In this document: positions 5,643-13,528 of the stretch, one piece after another | How the letters are laid out: every line of letters begins with the position of its first letter | How positions within the stretch are numbered: position 1 is the stretch's first letter | Source: an uncultured Bacilli bacterium | Lineage (GTDB): Bacteria > Bacillota_I > Bacilli_A > RF39 > UBA660 | NCBI GenBank assembly: GCA_947623975.1 | Contig: CANQHY010000023.1 | Coordinates: forward strand, 1-15,192 | Reading direction: 5' to 3' | DNA: 15,192 bases | Position numbers and translations under genes: made by a program | The notes under the pieces: model-generated | Database searches by the model: none | What the model was told of the DNA's origin: nothing | What the model saw: the letters and a program-made list of their open reading frames with translations, nothing else

Positions 5643-6593
5643 CTAATCATCACTACGTAGAACTAATCCCAAGTCTCTAACTTTATCCAATACTTCTTTA
5701 AGTGATTTCTTACCTAAGTTACGTATCTTCATCATATCGTTTTCGCTTTTATTAACTAGATCTTGTAATGTATGTATGTTTGCTCTTTTTAAGCAGTTAT
5801 AAGCTCTTACTGAGAAATCTAAATCTTCAATAGTTGTTTCCAAAGCCTTTACTTTAGGATCTTCAGTTTTCTCTATCATCATTCCTGTCATATCAGCAAT
5901 ATTACTCAAATTAGTAAGAATGCTAAAATGCTCAATTAATATTCTTGAAGCTAGAGCAATTGCTTCTTCAGGTTTCATTGAACCTTTAGTCCATACATTA
6001 AGGACTAATTTATCATAACTTTCATCTTGTCCAACACGAGCACTTTCTACGTCGTATGAAATTCTATCAATTGGAGTAAAGATTGAGTCAATGGCAATAA
6101 CTCCAACTTTTTTAATATCAAGAAGTTTTTTATTTTCTTCGCTTCTTACATATCCTCTTCCATTAGAAACAGTCATTTCCATAATTAATTTTCCACCTTT
6201 AGCAACATTGGCAATTACTAAATCTGGATTAATTATTTCGATATCAGCATCGTGTTCAATATCGCCAGCTGTAACAACACCTTCATCTGTTTTGTTGATT
6301 CTTACTGTTTTCATTTCTTTTGAATGATTTTTAATAACAACTTGTTTTAAGTTTAATATAATTGTAGTAACATCTTCAACAACGCCTTCAATAGTTTGAA
6401 ATTCATGTAAAACTCCGTCAATTTTTACACTACTGATTGCACTACCTGGAAGACTTGATAACATTACACGTCTTAGGGCATTACCTAAAGTTGTACCAAA
6501 TCCTCTTTCAAGTGGTTCAAGTTCAAATTTACCATAAAAATTACTTTCTACATAATCAGTTATTTTATAGTTTGGTTTTTCAAATTCTATCAT
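5643..6593 (-). CDS. rpoA: RNA polymerase subunit alpha
   Basis: Alpha forms the dimer that nucleates RNA polymerase assembly and contacts promoter UP elements and activators. The 316-residue product has the N-terminal dimerisation domain (about 1-230, with ERGFGTTLGNALRRVMLSS at 29-47) and, after a linker, the helix-hairpin-helix C-terminal domain (about 255-316, with IRNLGKKSLKEV). Length is normal for Bacillota. The frame stays open upstream to 6653 inside rpsK, but the start is the ATG at 6593: AAAGGAGGT lies seven bases before it and MIEFEKPNYK is the conserved N-terminus. It sits between rpsK and rplQ, with rpsD absent from this spot as in other Bacillota. Confidence 0.97.
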   Translation of the reverse strand: MIEFEKPNYKITDYVESNFYGKFELEPLERGFGTTLGNALRRVMLSSLPGSAISSVKIDGVLHEFQTIEGVVEDVTTIILNLKQVVIKNHSKEMKTVRINKTDEGVVTAGDIEHDADIEIINPDLVIANVAKGGKLIMEMTVSNGRGYVRSEENKKLLDIKKVGVIAIDSIFTPIDRISYDVESARVGQDESYDKLVLNVWTKGSMKPEEAIALASRILIEHFSILTNLSNIADMTGMMIEKTEDPKVKALETTIEDLDFSVRAYNCLKRANIHTLQDLVNKSENDMMKIRNLGKKSLKEVLDKVRDLGLVLRSDD

Positions 6594-6622
6594 GAAACTA
6601 CCTCCTTTATTCATAAGCACTA

Positions 6623-7006
6623 TTAACCACGTGGACGTTTTGGTGGACGACATCCATTATGTGGAATTGGTGTTACATCAGTAATTGAAGTTATTTCTAA
6701 TCCAGCAGTTTGAAGAGATCTAATTGCAGTTTCTCTTCCTGGTCCTAATCCTTTAACATTAACTTCTATTTTTCTCATTCCAAAGTCATATGCAGCTTTT
6801 CCAGCAGCTTCAGCAGCCATTCCAGCAGCAAATGGAGTTGATTTCTTGCTTCCTTTAAAACCTAATGCTCCGCTGCTAGCCCAAGAAACAGCATGACCTT
6901 CTTTATCAGTTATTGTAGTAATTGTATTATTAAATGTTGAATGAATATGAGCTACACCCTCAGGAACATTTTTCTTGACTTTCTTCTTCCTTGTTTTATA
7001 AGCCAT
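6623..7006 (-). CDS. rpsK: 30S ribosomal protein S11 (uS11)
   Basis: Platform protein of the small subunit that contacts 16S rRNA near the mRNA exit. The 127-residue product has the basic N-terminus (RKKKVKK), the HIHSTFNNTI block at about 21-30, GPGRETAIRSLQ at about 87-98 and the diagnostic C-terminus with PHNGCRPPKRPRG. Length is standard. The ATG at 7006 is preceded by AGGAGG with normal spacing. It lies 25 bases after rpsM and 29 before rpoA, the usual alpha-operon order. Confidence 0.97.
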   Translation of the reverse strand: MAYKTRKKKVKKNVPEGVAHIHSTFNNTITTITDKEGHAVSWASSGALGFKGSKKSTPFAAGMAAEAAGKAAYDFGMRKIEVNVKGLGPGRETAIRSLQTAGLEITSITDVTPIPHNGCRPPKRPRG

Positions 7007-7031
7007 TTCTTTTTCCTCCTTTTAATACCTA

Positions 7032-7397
7032 TTATTTCTTCTTATTAGCAATTGTTTTACCTTTTCCTTTACGAGTTCTAGCATTACTTCTAGTACTTTG
7101 TCCTCTTACAGGTAATCCCTTTTTATGACGAGTCCCTTGATATGAATTAATTTCCATCTTAGTTTTGATGTTCATGTTAACTTCACGTCTTAGATCTCCT
7201 TCTACCATATACTTAGATATTTCGTCACGTAATCTATTTAATTCGTCGTTATCTAAATCTTTTACTCTTTTGCTACCTTCAACCTTTGCATCAGTAACTA
7301 TTTTTTTTGCCAAATTTCTTCCTATTCCATAAATATAAGTTATTGAGGTTTCAACTTGCTTATCATTAGGAATATCTACACCTTTAATACGAGCCAT
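7032..7397 (-). CDS. rpsM: 30S ribosomal protein S13 (uS13)
   Basis: Head protein of the small subunit that bridges to the large subunit and contacts P-site tRNA. The 121-residue product has the helix-two-turns-helix fold signature: MARIKGVDIP at the start, YIYGIGRNLAKKI at about 22-34, and the basic C-terminal tail with RGQSTRSNARTRKGKGK that reaches the decoding region. An in-frame TTG at 7400 directly precedes the ATG, but MARIKG is the conserved start, so 7397 is chosen; GGGAG lies upstream. The gap to rpmJ is 18 bases. Confidence 0.97.
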   Translation of the reverse strand: MARIKGVDIPNDKQVETSITYIYGIGRNLAKKIVTDAKVEGSKRVKDLDNDELNRLRDEISKYMVEGDLRREVNMNIKTKMEINSYQGTRHKKGLPVRGQSTRSNARTRKGKGKTIANKKK

Positions 7398-7415
7398 CAA
7401 TTACACTCCCTTTCA

Positions 7416-7529
7416 TTAACCTTGTTTTTGTTTGTGTTTTGGATTTTCACAAATAACCATTACTTTACCTTTACGTTTAACTACTTTACATTTTTCGCAT
7501 ATTGGTTTTACAGATGCTTTTACTTTCAT
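7416..7529 (-). CDS. rpmJ: 50S ribosomal protein L36 (bL36), zinc-binding form
   Basis: A 37-residue protein found by reading the gap between infA and rpsM. It begins MKVKASVKPICEKC and ends KHKQKQG, the standard length and sequence pattern for L36, which stabilises 23S rRNA near the L16 region. The zinc ribbon ligands Cys11, Cys14, Cys27 and His32 are all present, so this is the zinc-containing form rather than the cysteine-free variant. The ATG at 7529 has a strong TAGGAGGGA ribosome binding site four bases upstream. The order infA-rpmJ-rpsM is the classical one for Bacillota. Confidence 0.96.
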   Translation of the reverse strand: MKVKASVKPICEKCKVVKRKGKVMVICENPKHKQKQG

Positions 7530-7539
7530 TTTATCCCTC

Positions 7540-7758
7540 CTATGGTTTTCTATAGGTTATACGCCCACGTGTTAAGTCATAAGGCGAAAGTTCCAACATT
7601 ACGGTATCTCCCGGTAAGATACGAATGTAATTCATTCGGATTTTACCAGAAACGTGAGCTTCCACAATGTGACCATTTTCAAGTTCGACTTTGAACTTTC
7701 CACCTGGTATTATTTCTAGAACTTTACCTTCTATTTCGACTGTATCCTCTTTAGCCAT
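7540..7758 (-). CDS. infA: Translation initiation factor IF-1
   Basis: IF-1 binds the A site of the 30S subunit during initiation and stimulates IF-2 and IF-3. The 72-residue product is a single S1-type OB fold, beginning MAKEDTVEIEGKV and containing the conserved ENGHIVEAHVSGKIRMN (about 27-43) and SPYDLTRGRI (about 57-66). Length is exactly typical. The ATG at 7758 lies four bases after the map stop codon, and its CGGGAGAG ribosome binding site is inside the 3' end of map, so translation is likely coupled. Confidence 0.97.
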   Translation of the reverse strand: MAKEDTVEIEGKVLEIIPGGKFKVELENGHIVEAHVSGKIRMNYIRILPGDTVMLELSPYDLTRGRITYRKP

Positions 7759-7762
7759 TTTT

Positions 7763-8509
7763 TCACTCTCCCGTCAAAATTTGATATCCATCTTTGGTAA
7801 CTAAGACAGTATGTTCAAAGTGTGCTGATGGACTTTCATCATAAGTTTCTATTGTCCAACCGTCATCCAACATACAAATATCAGCATCTCCTAAATTTAG
7901 CATAGGTTCTACTGCAAATACCATTCCCTCTTTAATTAGAGGTCCTGTATGAGGCTTGCCATAGTTTGGAATATCAGGTGCTTCATGTAAGTTATGACCA
8001 ACGCCGTGTCCTACAAGTTCTTTTACTACACCCAAGTGATATTTATTTGCTACCGTTTCGACAGCATGTGAAATATCACCAATACGATTTCCCGGTTTTA
8101 CCATCGAAAGCCCTGCAAATAGTGCCTCTTCCGTATGTTTTAATAAATCATCAACTTCTTTTGTTACTTCGCCAACCTTATATGTCCAAGCAGAATCGCC
8201 ATGGTAGCCCTTGTAGCAGGCACAAATATCAATTGATATTATGTCGCCATTTTTTAGTTTTCTATTACTTGGTATTCCATGAACAACTTCTTTATTTATG
8301 CTTGTACATAATGTTGCAGGAAAGCCTTGGTAACCTTTACAAGAAGGAATCGCTCCTTTGCTTCTAATAAACTTTTCAGCAAGAGTGTCTAACTCTTTAG
8401 TAGTTATTCCTTCTTTGATATAAGGGCGCAAATATTGATGAGTTTGATAGACAATAGATCCAGCAATCTTTAATAATTCAATTTCACGATTACTTTTAAT
8501 GTTAATCAA
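7763..8509 (-). CDS. map: Type I methionine aminopeptidase
   Basis: Removes the initiator Met from nascent proteins whose second residue is small; a cytoplasmic dinuclear metalloenzyme. All five metal ligands are visible: Asp94 (SIDIC), Asp105 (HGDSA), His168 (GHGVGH), Glu201 (VEPM) and Glu232 (EHTVL), plus catalytic His77 in VVHGIP. The start needs a choice. The frame opens with GTG at 8518, but the TTG at 8509 is preceded by AGGTGAT four bases upstream and gives MINIKSNREIEL, which aligns with the usual start of Bacillota enzymes and yields the family length of 248 residues. The GTG lies within that binding site. With the TTG the gene overlaps adk by 8 bases. It ends in TGA. Confidence 0.93.
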   Translation of the reverse strand: MINIKSNREIELLKIAGSIVYQTHQYLRPYIKEGITTKELDTLAEKFIRSKGAIPSCKGYQGFPATLCTSINKEVVHGIPSNRKLKNGDIISIDICACYKGYHGDSAWTYKVGEVTKEVDDLLKHTEEALFAGLSMVKPGNRIGDISHAVETVANKYHLGVVKELVGHGVGHNLHEAPDIPNYGKPHTGPLIKEGMVFAVEPMLNLGDADICMLDDGWTIETYDESPSAHFEHTVLVTKDGYQILTGE

Positions 8510-9176
8510 CTTTATCACCTAGAGTTTTCAAGATTTTAACAACTGCGTCAAATGTTTTATCTGAATCAGTTGAATCAACCTCGTACAAAATTCCTTTTTC
8601 TTTATAATAATCTATTATTGGAGTAGTAACCTCAAAATAAGTATTAATTCTTTTCTTCATAGCCTCTTCATTATCATCATCTCTTTGATATAATGGGCCA
8701 CCACATTTATTACATACTCCTTCGTGTTTTGGCTTAAACTGTTCATTATCGCTATATATATTATAAATAGAACCACAATCTTTACATACTCTTCGACCAA
8801 TTATTCTCTGTTTTAATAATTCATCTTTTAGAGTCATATTTATAACAATACCTCTATCTATTCCAAGACGTTTAGCCATTTCTTCATAACCTTGAGCTTG
8901 TTCTAAATTTCTTGGAAATCCATCTAAAATGTAACCATTCTTACATTCAGGTCTTGTTATTTTGTATTCCATTGCTTCGTAGATTATATCGTTTGGAACA
9001 AATATTCCATTATCGATTAAATCTTTTATTTTTTTACCTAGTTCATCCCCGACAGAAGCTCTTTCTCTTAAGATATCACCTGTCGAAATATGAACGTAAC
9101 CAAATTTTTCACTTAGTGCTTTAGCAAGAGTTCCTTTTCCAGCACCTTGCACTGCTAATAAAATTAAATTTCTCAT
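8502..9176 (-). CDS. adk: Adenylate kinase, zinc-binding LID type
   Basis: Interconverts ATP plus AMP and two ADP in the cytoplasm. The 224-residue product has the NMP-binding region with ISTGDILRE (30-38), GYILDGFPRN (81-90), the LID domain with GRRVCKDCG and VCNKCGG, and YQRDDDNEE (163-171). Cys131, Cys134, Cys155 and Cys158 form the four-cysteine zinc site typical of Gram-positive enzymes. The P-loop is unusual: AVQGAGKGT (8-16) instead of GxPGAGKGT, so the first Gly and the Pro are replaced while GAGKGT is intact. The ATG at 9176 overlaps the secY stop as ATGA, and the nearest ribosome binding site (AAGGAT) is 12 bases away, which suggests translation depends on termination of secY. Otherwise complete. 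Confidence 0.96.
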   Translation of the reverse strand: MRNLILLAVQGAGKGTLAKALSEKFGYVHISTGDILRERASVGDELGKKIKDLIDNGIFVPNDIIYEAMEYKITRPECKNGYILDGFPRNLEQAQGYEEMAKRLGIDRGIVINMTLKDELLKQRIIGRRVCKDCGSIYNIYSDNEQFKPKHEGVCNKCGGPLYQRDDDNEEAMKKRINTYFEVTTPIIDYYKEKGILYEVDSTDSDKTFDAVVKILKTLGDKVD

Positions 9177-10438
9177 CTTCTACTATATCCTTTTTTATAA
9201 TTTCTTGTTACTAAGCTTCCTTCTAGTTGTCTGTAAGTTTCAAGTGCAACTCCTACGACGATAAGTAAGCTAGTACCACCAACAGAAACAGTTGAAGATA
9301 GTCCTGTAACAGCTGTGAATATTATTGGTAGTGCTGAAATAACAACTAAGAATAATGCACCAAAAACTGTAAGTCTAGATAATACTTTCGAAATATAATC
9401 TTCGGTGTCCTTACCAGGTCTTACTCCTGGAATAAATCCACCATTCTGTTTTAGATTCTTTGCAAGTTCTTCTGGTCTTAATTGAATAAATGTATAAAAA
9501 TAAGCAAAGAAATATATCAATATTACAAATATTATAAAACCTACTGGTTTAGTATATGTTAGATATTTACTAACAAAATTTGTAAATCCTTCTTTTTTTA
9601 CGAATTGTGCAATAACTGCAGGTATTGTAAGTAAGCTAGATGCAAATATTACTGGAACTACTCCTGCCGTATTTATTTTAATAGGCATATATGATTGATT
9701 AGCTCCCAATACACTAGTAGACTTATTGGCATATTGAATCTGAATCCTTCTTTCAGCTTCTTCCATATAAATAACCCCAATTATTACTAAGAAATATATT
9801 ATTACAAATATTACAAATATTACAATACCAAGAATATTTCCATAATTACCTGACAAAATTAATTCTTCAAATGCTGTTACAAACATCGAAGGAAGTGTTG
9901 CAATGATTCCTGCCATGATTATTAATGACATACCATTTCCTAACCCTTTTTGAGTTATTTGATCACCTAACCACAATAGAAAAGCAGTTCCTGCTGTAAT
10001 TACAGTTGCAACATACATATAATCCAATGTGCTTTTATTGCTACCTAAAAAGGCAATGGCAAATACAAATCCTTCAATAAAAGCAAATATTATTCCCATA
10101 TATCTTGTAATTTTGTTAATTTTTTGACGACCAACAGGTCCTTCATCCTTAAGTTCACTAAAATAGGGAATTATGTCCATCTGTAACAATTGGACGATGA
10201 TTGACGCTGTAATATATGGCATAACTCCTAATGAAAATATGGAAAATTTCTGCATAGCTCCACCGGTAAAGGCATTAAGTGTGCCAAAAGCGGTAGAAGA
10301 CATATCCAAATTAGGAGTTCCTGGTATTTGAATATAAGTTCCTATAATGAATAGTGCTAATGCACCTAGTGTAAATAATATTCTTGCTCTTAAATCTTTG
10401 TTTGTAGGTGCAAATAATTGTTTCAATGTATGAAACAC
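9173..10438 (-). CDS. secY: Protein translocase channel subunit SecY
   Basis: Forms the membrane channel through which Sec-dependent proteins are exported or inserted. The 421-residue product shows ten hydrophobic spans, the first at about 20-37, the plug region after it (IPGTPNL and following), SLGVMPYITASIIVQLLQ in TM2 (about 69-86), GNGMSLIIMAGI near TM5 (about 168-179), the RRIQIQYA loop (about 231-238) and the cytosolic PGVRPGKDTEDYI segment before TM9. The start is a GTG at 10438: GAGGTGAT lies five bases upstream and MFHTLKQLF fits the family N-terminus. Only one base separates it from the rplO stop. It ends in TGA, evidence that TGA is not read as Trp in this organism. Confidence 0.96.
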   Translation of the reverse strand: MFHTLKQLFAPTNKDLRARILFTLGALALFIIGTYIQIPGTPNLDMSSTAFGTLNAFTGGAMQKFSIFSLGVMPYITASIIVQLLQMDIIPYFSELKDEGPVGRQKINKITRYMGIIFAFIEGFVFAIAFLGSNKSTLDYMYVATVITAGTAFLLWLGDQITQKGLGNGMSLIIMAGIIATLPSMFVTAFEELILSGNYGNILGIVIFVIFVIIYFLVIIGVIYMEEAERRIQIQYANKSTSVLGANQSYMPIKINTAGVVPVIFASSLLTIPAVIAQFVKKEGFTNFVSKYLTYTKPVGFIIFVILIYFFAYFYTFIQLRPEELAKNLKQNGGFIPGVRPGKDTEDYISKVLSRLTVFGALFLVVISALPIIFTAVTGLSSTVSVGGTSLLIVVGVALETYRQLEGSLVTRNYKKGYSRR

Positions 10439-10439
10439 A

Positions 10440-10883
10440 TTACATCACCTCAATTTTACTTCCTGTCGCTTCTAGTTTTTCGACTGCTGTCTTTGAAAAT
10501 TTATGTGCTTGAACAGTCAATTTCTTTTCAAGAGTTCCATTTCCTAAAACTTTGATACCATCAAGTTGATTTTTAACTAGTCCTACTTCTTTTAATAAAG
10601 CAGGTGATACTACTGTATCATTTTCAAATCTATTTAAATCGCTAACGTTTATAGTTGCATATTTAATTTGGAATTTATAATTATTAAATCCTCTCTTTGG
10701 AAGACGTCTGTATAATGGTGTTTGACCACCTTCGAATACAGTTCTAACTCCGCCACCACTTCTTGCATTTTGCCCTTTATGACCTTTACCACTTGTCTTA
10801 CCTAAACCTGTTCCTCTACCACGACCAACTATTTTCTTTTTGTGTGTAGCTCCGATATTTTTCTCTAATTCATTTAATTTCAT
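10440..10883 (-). CDS. rplO: 50S ribosomal protein L15 (uL15)
   Basis: Late-assembly protein of the large subunit. The 147-residue product has the glycine- and arginine-rich N-terminus that penetrates rRNA (GRGRGTGLGKTSGKGHKGQ, about 21-39), RSGGGVRTVFEGGQTPL (about 41-57), RRLPKRGF and the C-terminal globular domain (about 75-147). Length is typical. Its ATG overlaps the rpsE stop by one base (TAATG), so translation is probably by reinitiation, helped by a GAGGAG element about 11 bases upstream. In most Bacillota rpmD lies between rpsE and this gene; here there is no room for it. Confidence 0.97.
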   Translation of the reverse strand: MKLNELEKNIGATHKKKIVGRGRGTGLGKTSGKGHKGQNARSGGGVRTVFEGGQTPLYRRLPKRGFNNYKFQIKYATINVSDLNRFENDTVVSPALLKEVGLVKNQLDGIKVLGNGTLEKKLTVQAHKFSKTAVEKLEATGSKIEVM

Positions 10884-11392
10884 TATCCTAAAATCTCCTC
10901 TACAGTTTTTCCTCTTAGTTCTGCGATATGTTCAGGTGTTTTGATTTGTTTTAAGGCATTAAGTGTGGCATTTGCCATATTATTTTTAGTTCTTGCTCCA
11001 AGTGATTTAGATAAGATATCACGAATTCCTGCAAGTTCAAGTACAGCTCTTACTGCACCACCTGCTATAACTCCAGTACCTGCTGCTGCTGGTCTTAATA
11101 AAACTTTTGCAGCTCCTCTTGTACCAACTACTTCATAAGCAATTGTTCTATCTTCTGTTAAAGGTACTTTAATTAAATTTTTGTTAGCGTCTTGAATAGC
11201 TTTTTTAATTGCATCAGGTACTTCGTTAGCTTTTCCCATACCTAATCCAACTTGACCATGTCTATCCCCAACAACAACAGTAGCAGAAAATCTTCTTTGT
11301 CTACCACCTTTATTAACTTTAACAACACTCTTGATTTCAACAACTTGTTCTTCTAAAGTTTTTGCTTTTGGGTCATTATTTTTATTTTGCAT
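10883..11392 (-). CDS. rpsE: 30S ribosomal protein S5 (uS5)
   Basis: Small-subunit protein that helps decoding fidelity and mRNA unwinding. The 169-residue product has the N-terminal double-stranded RNA-binding-like domain with KGGRQRRFSATVVVGD (about 28-43) and GLGMGKANEVPDAI (about 51-64), then the C-terminal domain with RPAAAGTGVIAGGAVRAVLE (about 102-121) and SKSLGA. A GGAGGG ribosome binding site precedes the ATG at 11392, and the gap after rplR is 14 bases. It ends as TAATG with rplO. Confidence 0.97.
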   Translation of the reverse strand: MQNKNNDPKAKTLEEQVVEIKSVVKVNKGGRQRRFSATVVVGDRHGQVGLGMGKANEVPDAIKKAIQDANKNLIKVPLTEDRTIAYEVVGTRGAAKVLLRPAAAGTGVIAGGAVRAVLELAGIRDILSKSLGARTKNNMANATLNALKQIKTPEHIAELRGKTVEEILG

Positions 11393-11406
11393 AAATTACC
11401 CTCCTT

Positions 11407-11769
11407 CTAGAATTCTAAACCATTATTACGTGCTGCTTCAGCCAAAGCTTTTACACGTCCATGATATAGGTATCCACCTCTATCAAATACTACTTTTTTA
11501 ATGTTTGCTTTCTTTGCCTCAGCGGCTACTTTTTCACCAACTTTAGTAGCTGCTTCAACATTGCTTCCATTAGTTAATTTTAGATCTTTGTCAAGTGATG
11601 ATGCGCTAACTAATGTAGTTGCCGTCTCATCATCAATAATTTGTGCAAAAATATTTGAATTTGATCTAAACACATTAAGTCTTGGAACAGCACTTGTACC
11701 ATGTACATCTTTTCTTACTCTTTCGTGTCTTAGAACACGCATAGCATTTCTTGATTCTTTCCTAATCAT
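11407..11769 (-). CDS. rplR: 50S ribosomal protein L18 (uL18)
   Basis: Binds 5S rRNA together with L5 as part of the central protuberance. The 120-residue product has the basic N-terminus RKESRNAMRVLRHERVRK, PRLNVFRSNSNIFAQIIDD (about 29-47), and the C-terminal FDRGGYLYHGRVKALAEAARNNGLEF, all family hallmarks. Length is normal. The ribosome binding site is AAGGAGA about nine bases before the ATG. Confidence 0.97.
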   Translation of the reverse strand: MIRKESRNAMRVLRHERVRKDVHGTSAVPRLNVFRSNSNIFAQIIDDETATTLVSASSLDKDLKLTNGSNVEAATKVGEKVAAEAKKANIKKVVFDRGGYLYHGRVKALAEAARNNGLEF

Positions 11770-11794
11770 AAGTAACTTCTCCTTATCTTATATT

Positions 11795-12325
11795 TTAAGC
11801 AGCTTTTTTACCTTCCTTACGAATAATGTGTTCGTCTTTATAACGAATACCTTTTCCTTTATAAGGTTCTGGTTGTCTAACTTTTCTAACATTTGCTGCA
11901 AATTCTCCGACTTTTTCTTTATCTATACCTTTTATAGTAAGTTCTGTATTACTTGGTAATTCAATAGTAATACCAGTTGGAATTTGCATTTCTACTTGAT
12001 GTGAATATCCAGCACTTATAACTAATACATTACCTTTTTGAGAGAAACGATATCCAACACCAATTATTTCAAGAGCTTTTTCAAACCCTTTTGTAACACC
12101 GACAATCATATTATTGATATTAGCGTTCATCGTACCATGTAATGATTTGTAAGTATCATCTTTTCTCAAAACTTCCAAAGTGCCATTTTCCACTTTTACA
12201 GTAATACCATTCACTAAATTAGTAGTAAGTTCTCCTTTAGGTCCAGAAACTTTTACTATTCCGTTTTCTTCTGTAACTGTAACACCTTCAGGTATTGCAA
12301 GTTTTCTATTTCCTATACGACTCAT
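11795..12325 (-). CDS. rplF: 50S ribosomal protein L6 (uL6)
   Basis: Large-subunit protein near the sarcin-ricin loop and factor-binding site. The 176-residue product is made of the two related alpha-beta repeats of L6 (about 1-80 and 81-176), starts MSRIGNRKLAIPEGV and contains VRQPEPYKGKGIRYKDE near the C-terminus (about 148-164), the family signature. Length is standard. AAGGAGG precedes the ATG, and the gap after rpsH is 23 bases. Confidence 0.97.
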   Translation of the reverse strand: MSRIGNRKLAIPEGVTVTEENGIVKVSGPKGELTTNLVNGITVKVENGTLEVLRKDDTYKSLHGTMNANINNMIVGVTKGFEKALEIIGVGYRFSQKGNVLVISAGYSHQVEMQIPTGITIELPSNTELTIKGIDKEKVGEFAANVRKVRQPEPYKGKGIRYKDEHIIRKEGKKAA

Positions 12326-12348
12326 CTTTAGGCCTCCTTACACTTTGA

Positions 12349-12750
12349 TTACCAAACATAAGCTAAAACTTCTCCACCAAGATTTTGTTTACGAGCTTCT
12401 TTATCAGTCATAATTCCTTTTGATGTTGAAATAATAGCAATACCTAAGCCATTTAATACTTTTGGTACTTCATCATTCTTAACATAAACTCTTAATCCAG
12501 GTTTAGAAATACGCTTTAATCCAGTAATTACTCTTTCTTTTCTATTTCCGTATTTAAGTGTTAGTTCGATGTCTTTTTTAACACCTTCACCTACTACTTT
12601 ATAATCTTTTATAAATCCTTCTTCTTTTAAAATTCTAGCAATTTCTATTTTTAATTTAGAAGCAGGAACATCTACTTCAGTATAACACATTGAATTTGCA
12701 TTACGAATTCGAGTTAACATATCTGCAATTGTATCAGTTACTACAGCCAT
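12349..12750 (-). CDS. rpsH: 30S ribosomal protein S8 (uS8)
   Basis: Primary 16S rRNA-binding protein of the small-subunit platform. The 133-residue product has DTIADMLTRIRNAN (about 6-19), VPASKLKIEIARILKEEGFI (about 28-47), and the C-terminal signature ISTSKGIMTDKEARKQNLGGEVLAYVW (about 107-133). Length is typical. The ribosome binding site is AAGGAGG. In some bacteria S8 represses its own operon; no S8 operator was identified here. Confidence 0.97.
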   Translation of the reverse strand: MAVVTDTIADMLTRIRNANSMCYTEVDVPASKLKIEIARILKEEGFIKDYKVVGEGVKKDIELTLKYGNRKERVITGLKRISKPGLRVYVKNDEVPKVLNGLGIAIISTSKGIMTDKEARKQNLGGEVLAYVW

Positions 12751-12769
12751 ATAAAATCCTCCTTCCCAA

Positions 12770-12955
12770 TTACCAGCTTGATTTTTTAATTCCTGGTATT
12801 TGTCCTTTATAAGCTAATTCTCTAAAGCAAATACGGCATATTCCAAATTTACTCATAACGGCGTGAGGTCTACCACATCTTTTGCAACGAGTATATTCAC
12901 GTACTTTAAATTTTTGCTTTCTATTAGCTTTAACAATCATACTTTTTCTTGCCAT
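12770..12955 (-). CDS. rpsN: 30S ribosomal protein S14, zinc-binding type Z (uS14)
   Basis: Late-assembling protein of the 30S head. The 61-residue product is the short form with a zinc ribbon: Cys24 and Cys27 in CKRC, Cys40 and Cys43 in CRIC. It ends with the usual GQIPGIKKSSW. This short four-cysteine type is typical of Bacillota, Mycoplasmatota and Actinomycetota, unlike the long cysteine-free form of enterobacteria. It lies between rplE and rpsH in canonical order with gaps of 14 and 19 bases and a TGGAGGG ribosome binding site. The symbol rpsN is used for this locus; rpsZ is sometimes used for the zinc type. Confidence 0.97.
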   Translation of the reverse strand: MARKSMIVKANRKQKFKVREYTRCKRCGRPHAVMSKFGICRICFRELAYKGQIPGIKKSSW

Positions 12956-12969
12956 TATTTACCCTCCAA

Positions 12970-13509
12970 TTACTTTCTAAATGGAATTCCAAGTTCACTT
13001 AATAAATCATAAGCTTCTTCGTTAGTCTTTGCTGTTGTTACGAAAACAATATCCATACCACGAACTTTAACAACGTTATCATATTCTATTTCAGAGAATA
13101 TTAATTGCTCTTTGATTCCTAGTGTATAGTTTCCACGTCCATCGAAAGCTTTAGGTGAAACACCTCTAAAGTCACGTACACGGGGAAGACCTATAGATAC
13201 TAACTTATCCATAAAGTTGTACATATTTTCTCCTCTTAAAGTAACTTTACAACCGATAGATTGACCTTCTCTTACTTTAAATCCTGCAATTGATTTTCTA
13301 GCCTTTGTTATAACTGGCTTTTGTCCTGAAATAAGTTCAAGATCTTTAACAGCAGCATCTAGTAATTTAGAATTTCCTGTAGCATCTCCTACACCCATAT
13401 TAATAACGATTTTTTCTAATTTAGGTACTTCCATTATCGTATTATAATTGTGTTTTTTAATCAAACTTGGAACGATTTCATTTAAATATCTTTCTTTTAG
13501 GCGGTTCAT
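12970..13509 (-). CDS. rplE: 50S ribosomal protein L5 (uL5)
   Basis: Binds 5S rRNA in the central protuberance and contacts P-site tRNA. The 179-residue product has MEVPKLEKIVINMGVGDA (about 26-43), the KPVITKARKSIAGFKVREG motif (about 65-83), VRDFRGVSPKAFDGRGNYTLGI (about 121-142) and a C-terminal LLSELGIPFRK. Length is exactly typical. The ribosome binding site is AAGGAGG, the gap to rplX is 19 bases. Confidence 0.97.
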   Translation of the reverse strand: MNRLKERYLNEIVPSLIKKHNYNTIMEVPKLEKIVINMGVGDATGNSKLLDAAVKDLELISGQKPVITKARKSIAGFKVREGQSIGCKVTLRGENMYNFMDKLVSIGLPRVRDFRGVSPKAFDGRGNYTLGIKEQLIFSEIEYDNVVKVRGMDIVFVTTAKTNEEAYDLLSELGIPFRK

Positions 13510-13528
13510 AAATTAATCCCTCCTTCTA

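Noticed and set aside
6594..6653. Longer RpoA N-terminus from an upstream in-frame start
   Set aside because: The extension overlaps rpsK, is not part of the RpoA family, and the strong AAAGGAGGT sits just before the ATG at 6593.
9173..9185. Mycoplasma-type genetic code with TGA as Trp
   Set aside because: secY and map end at TGA exactly where the families end, and Trp codons throughout (for example in the truA-proximal gene and rpsN) are TGG.
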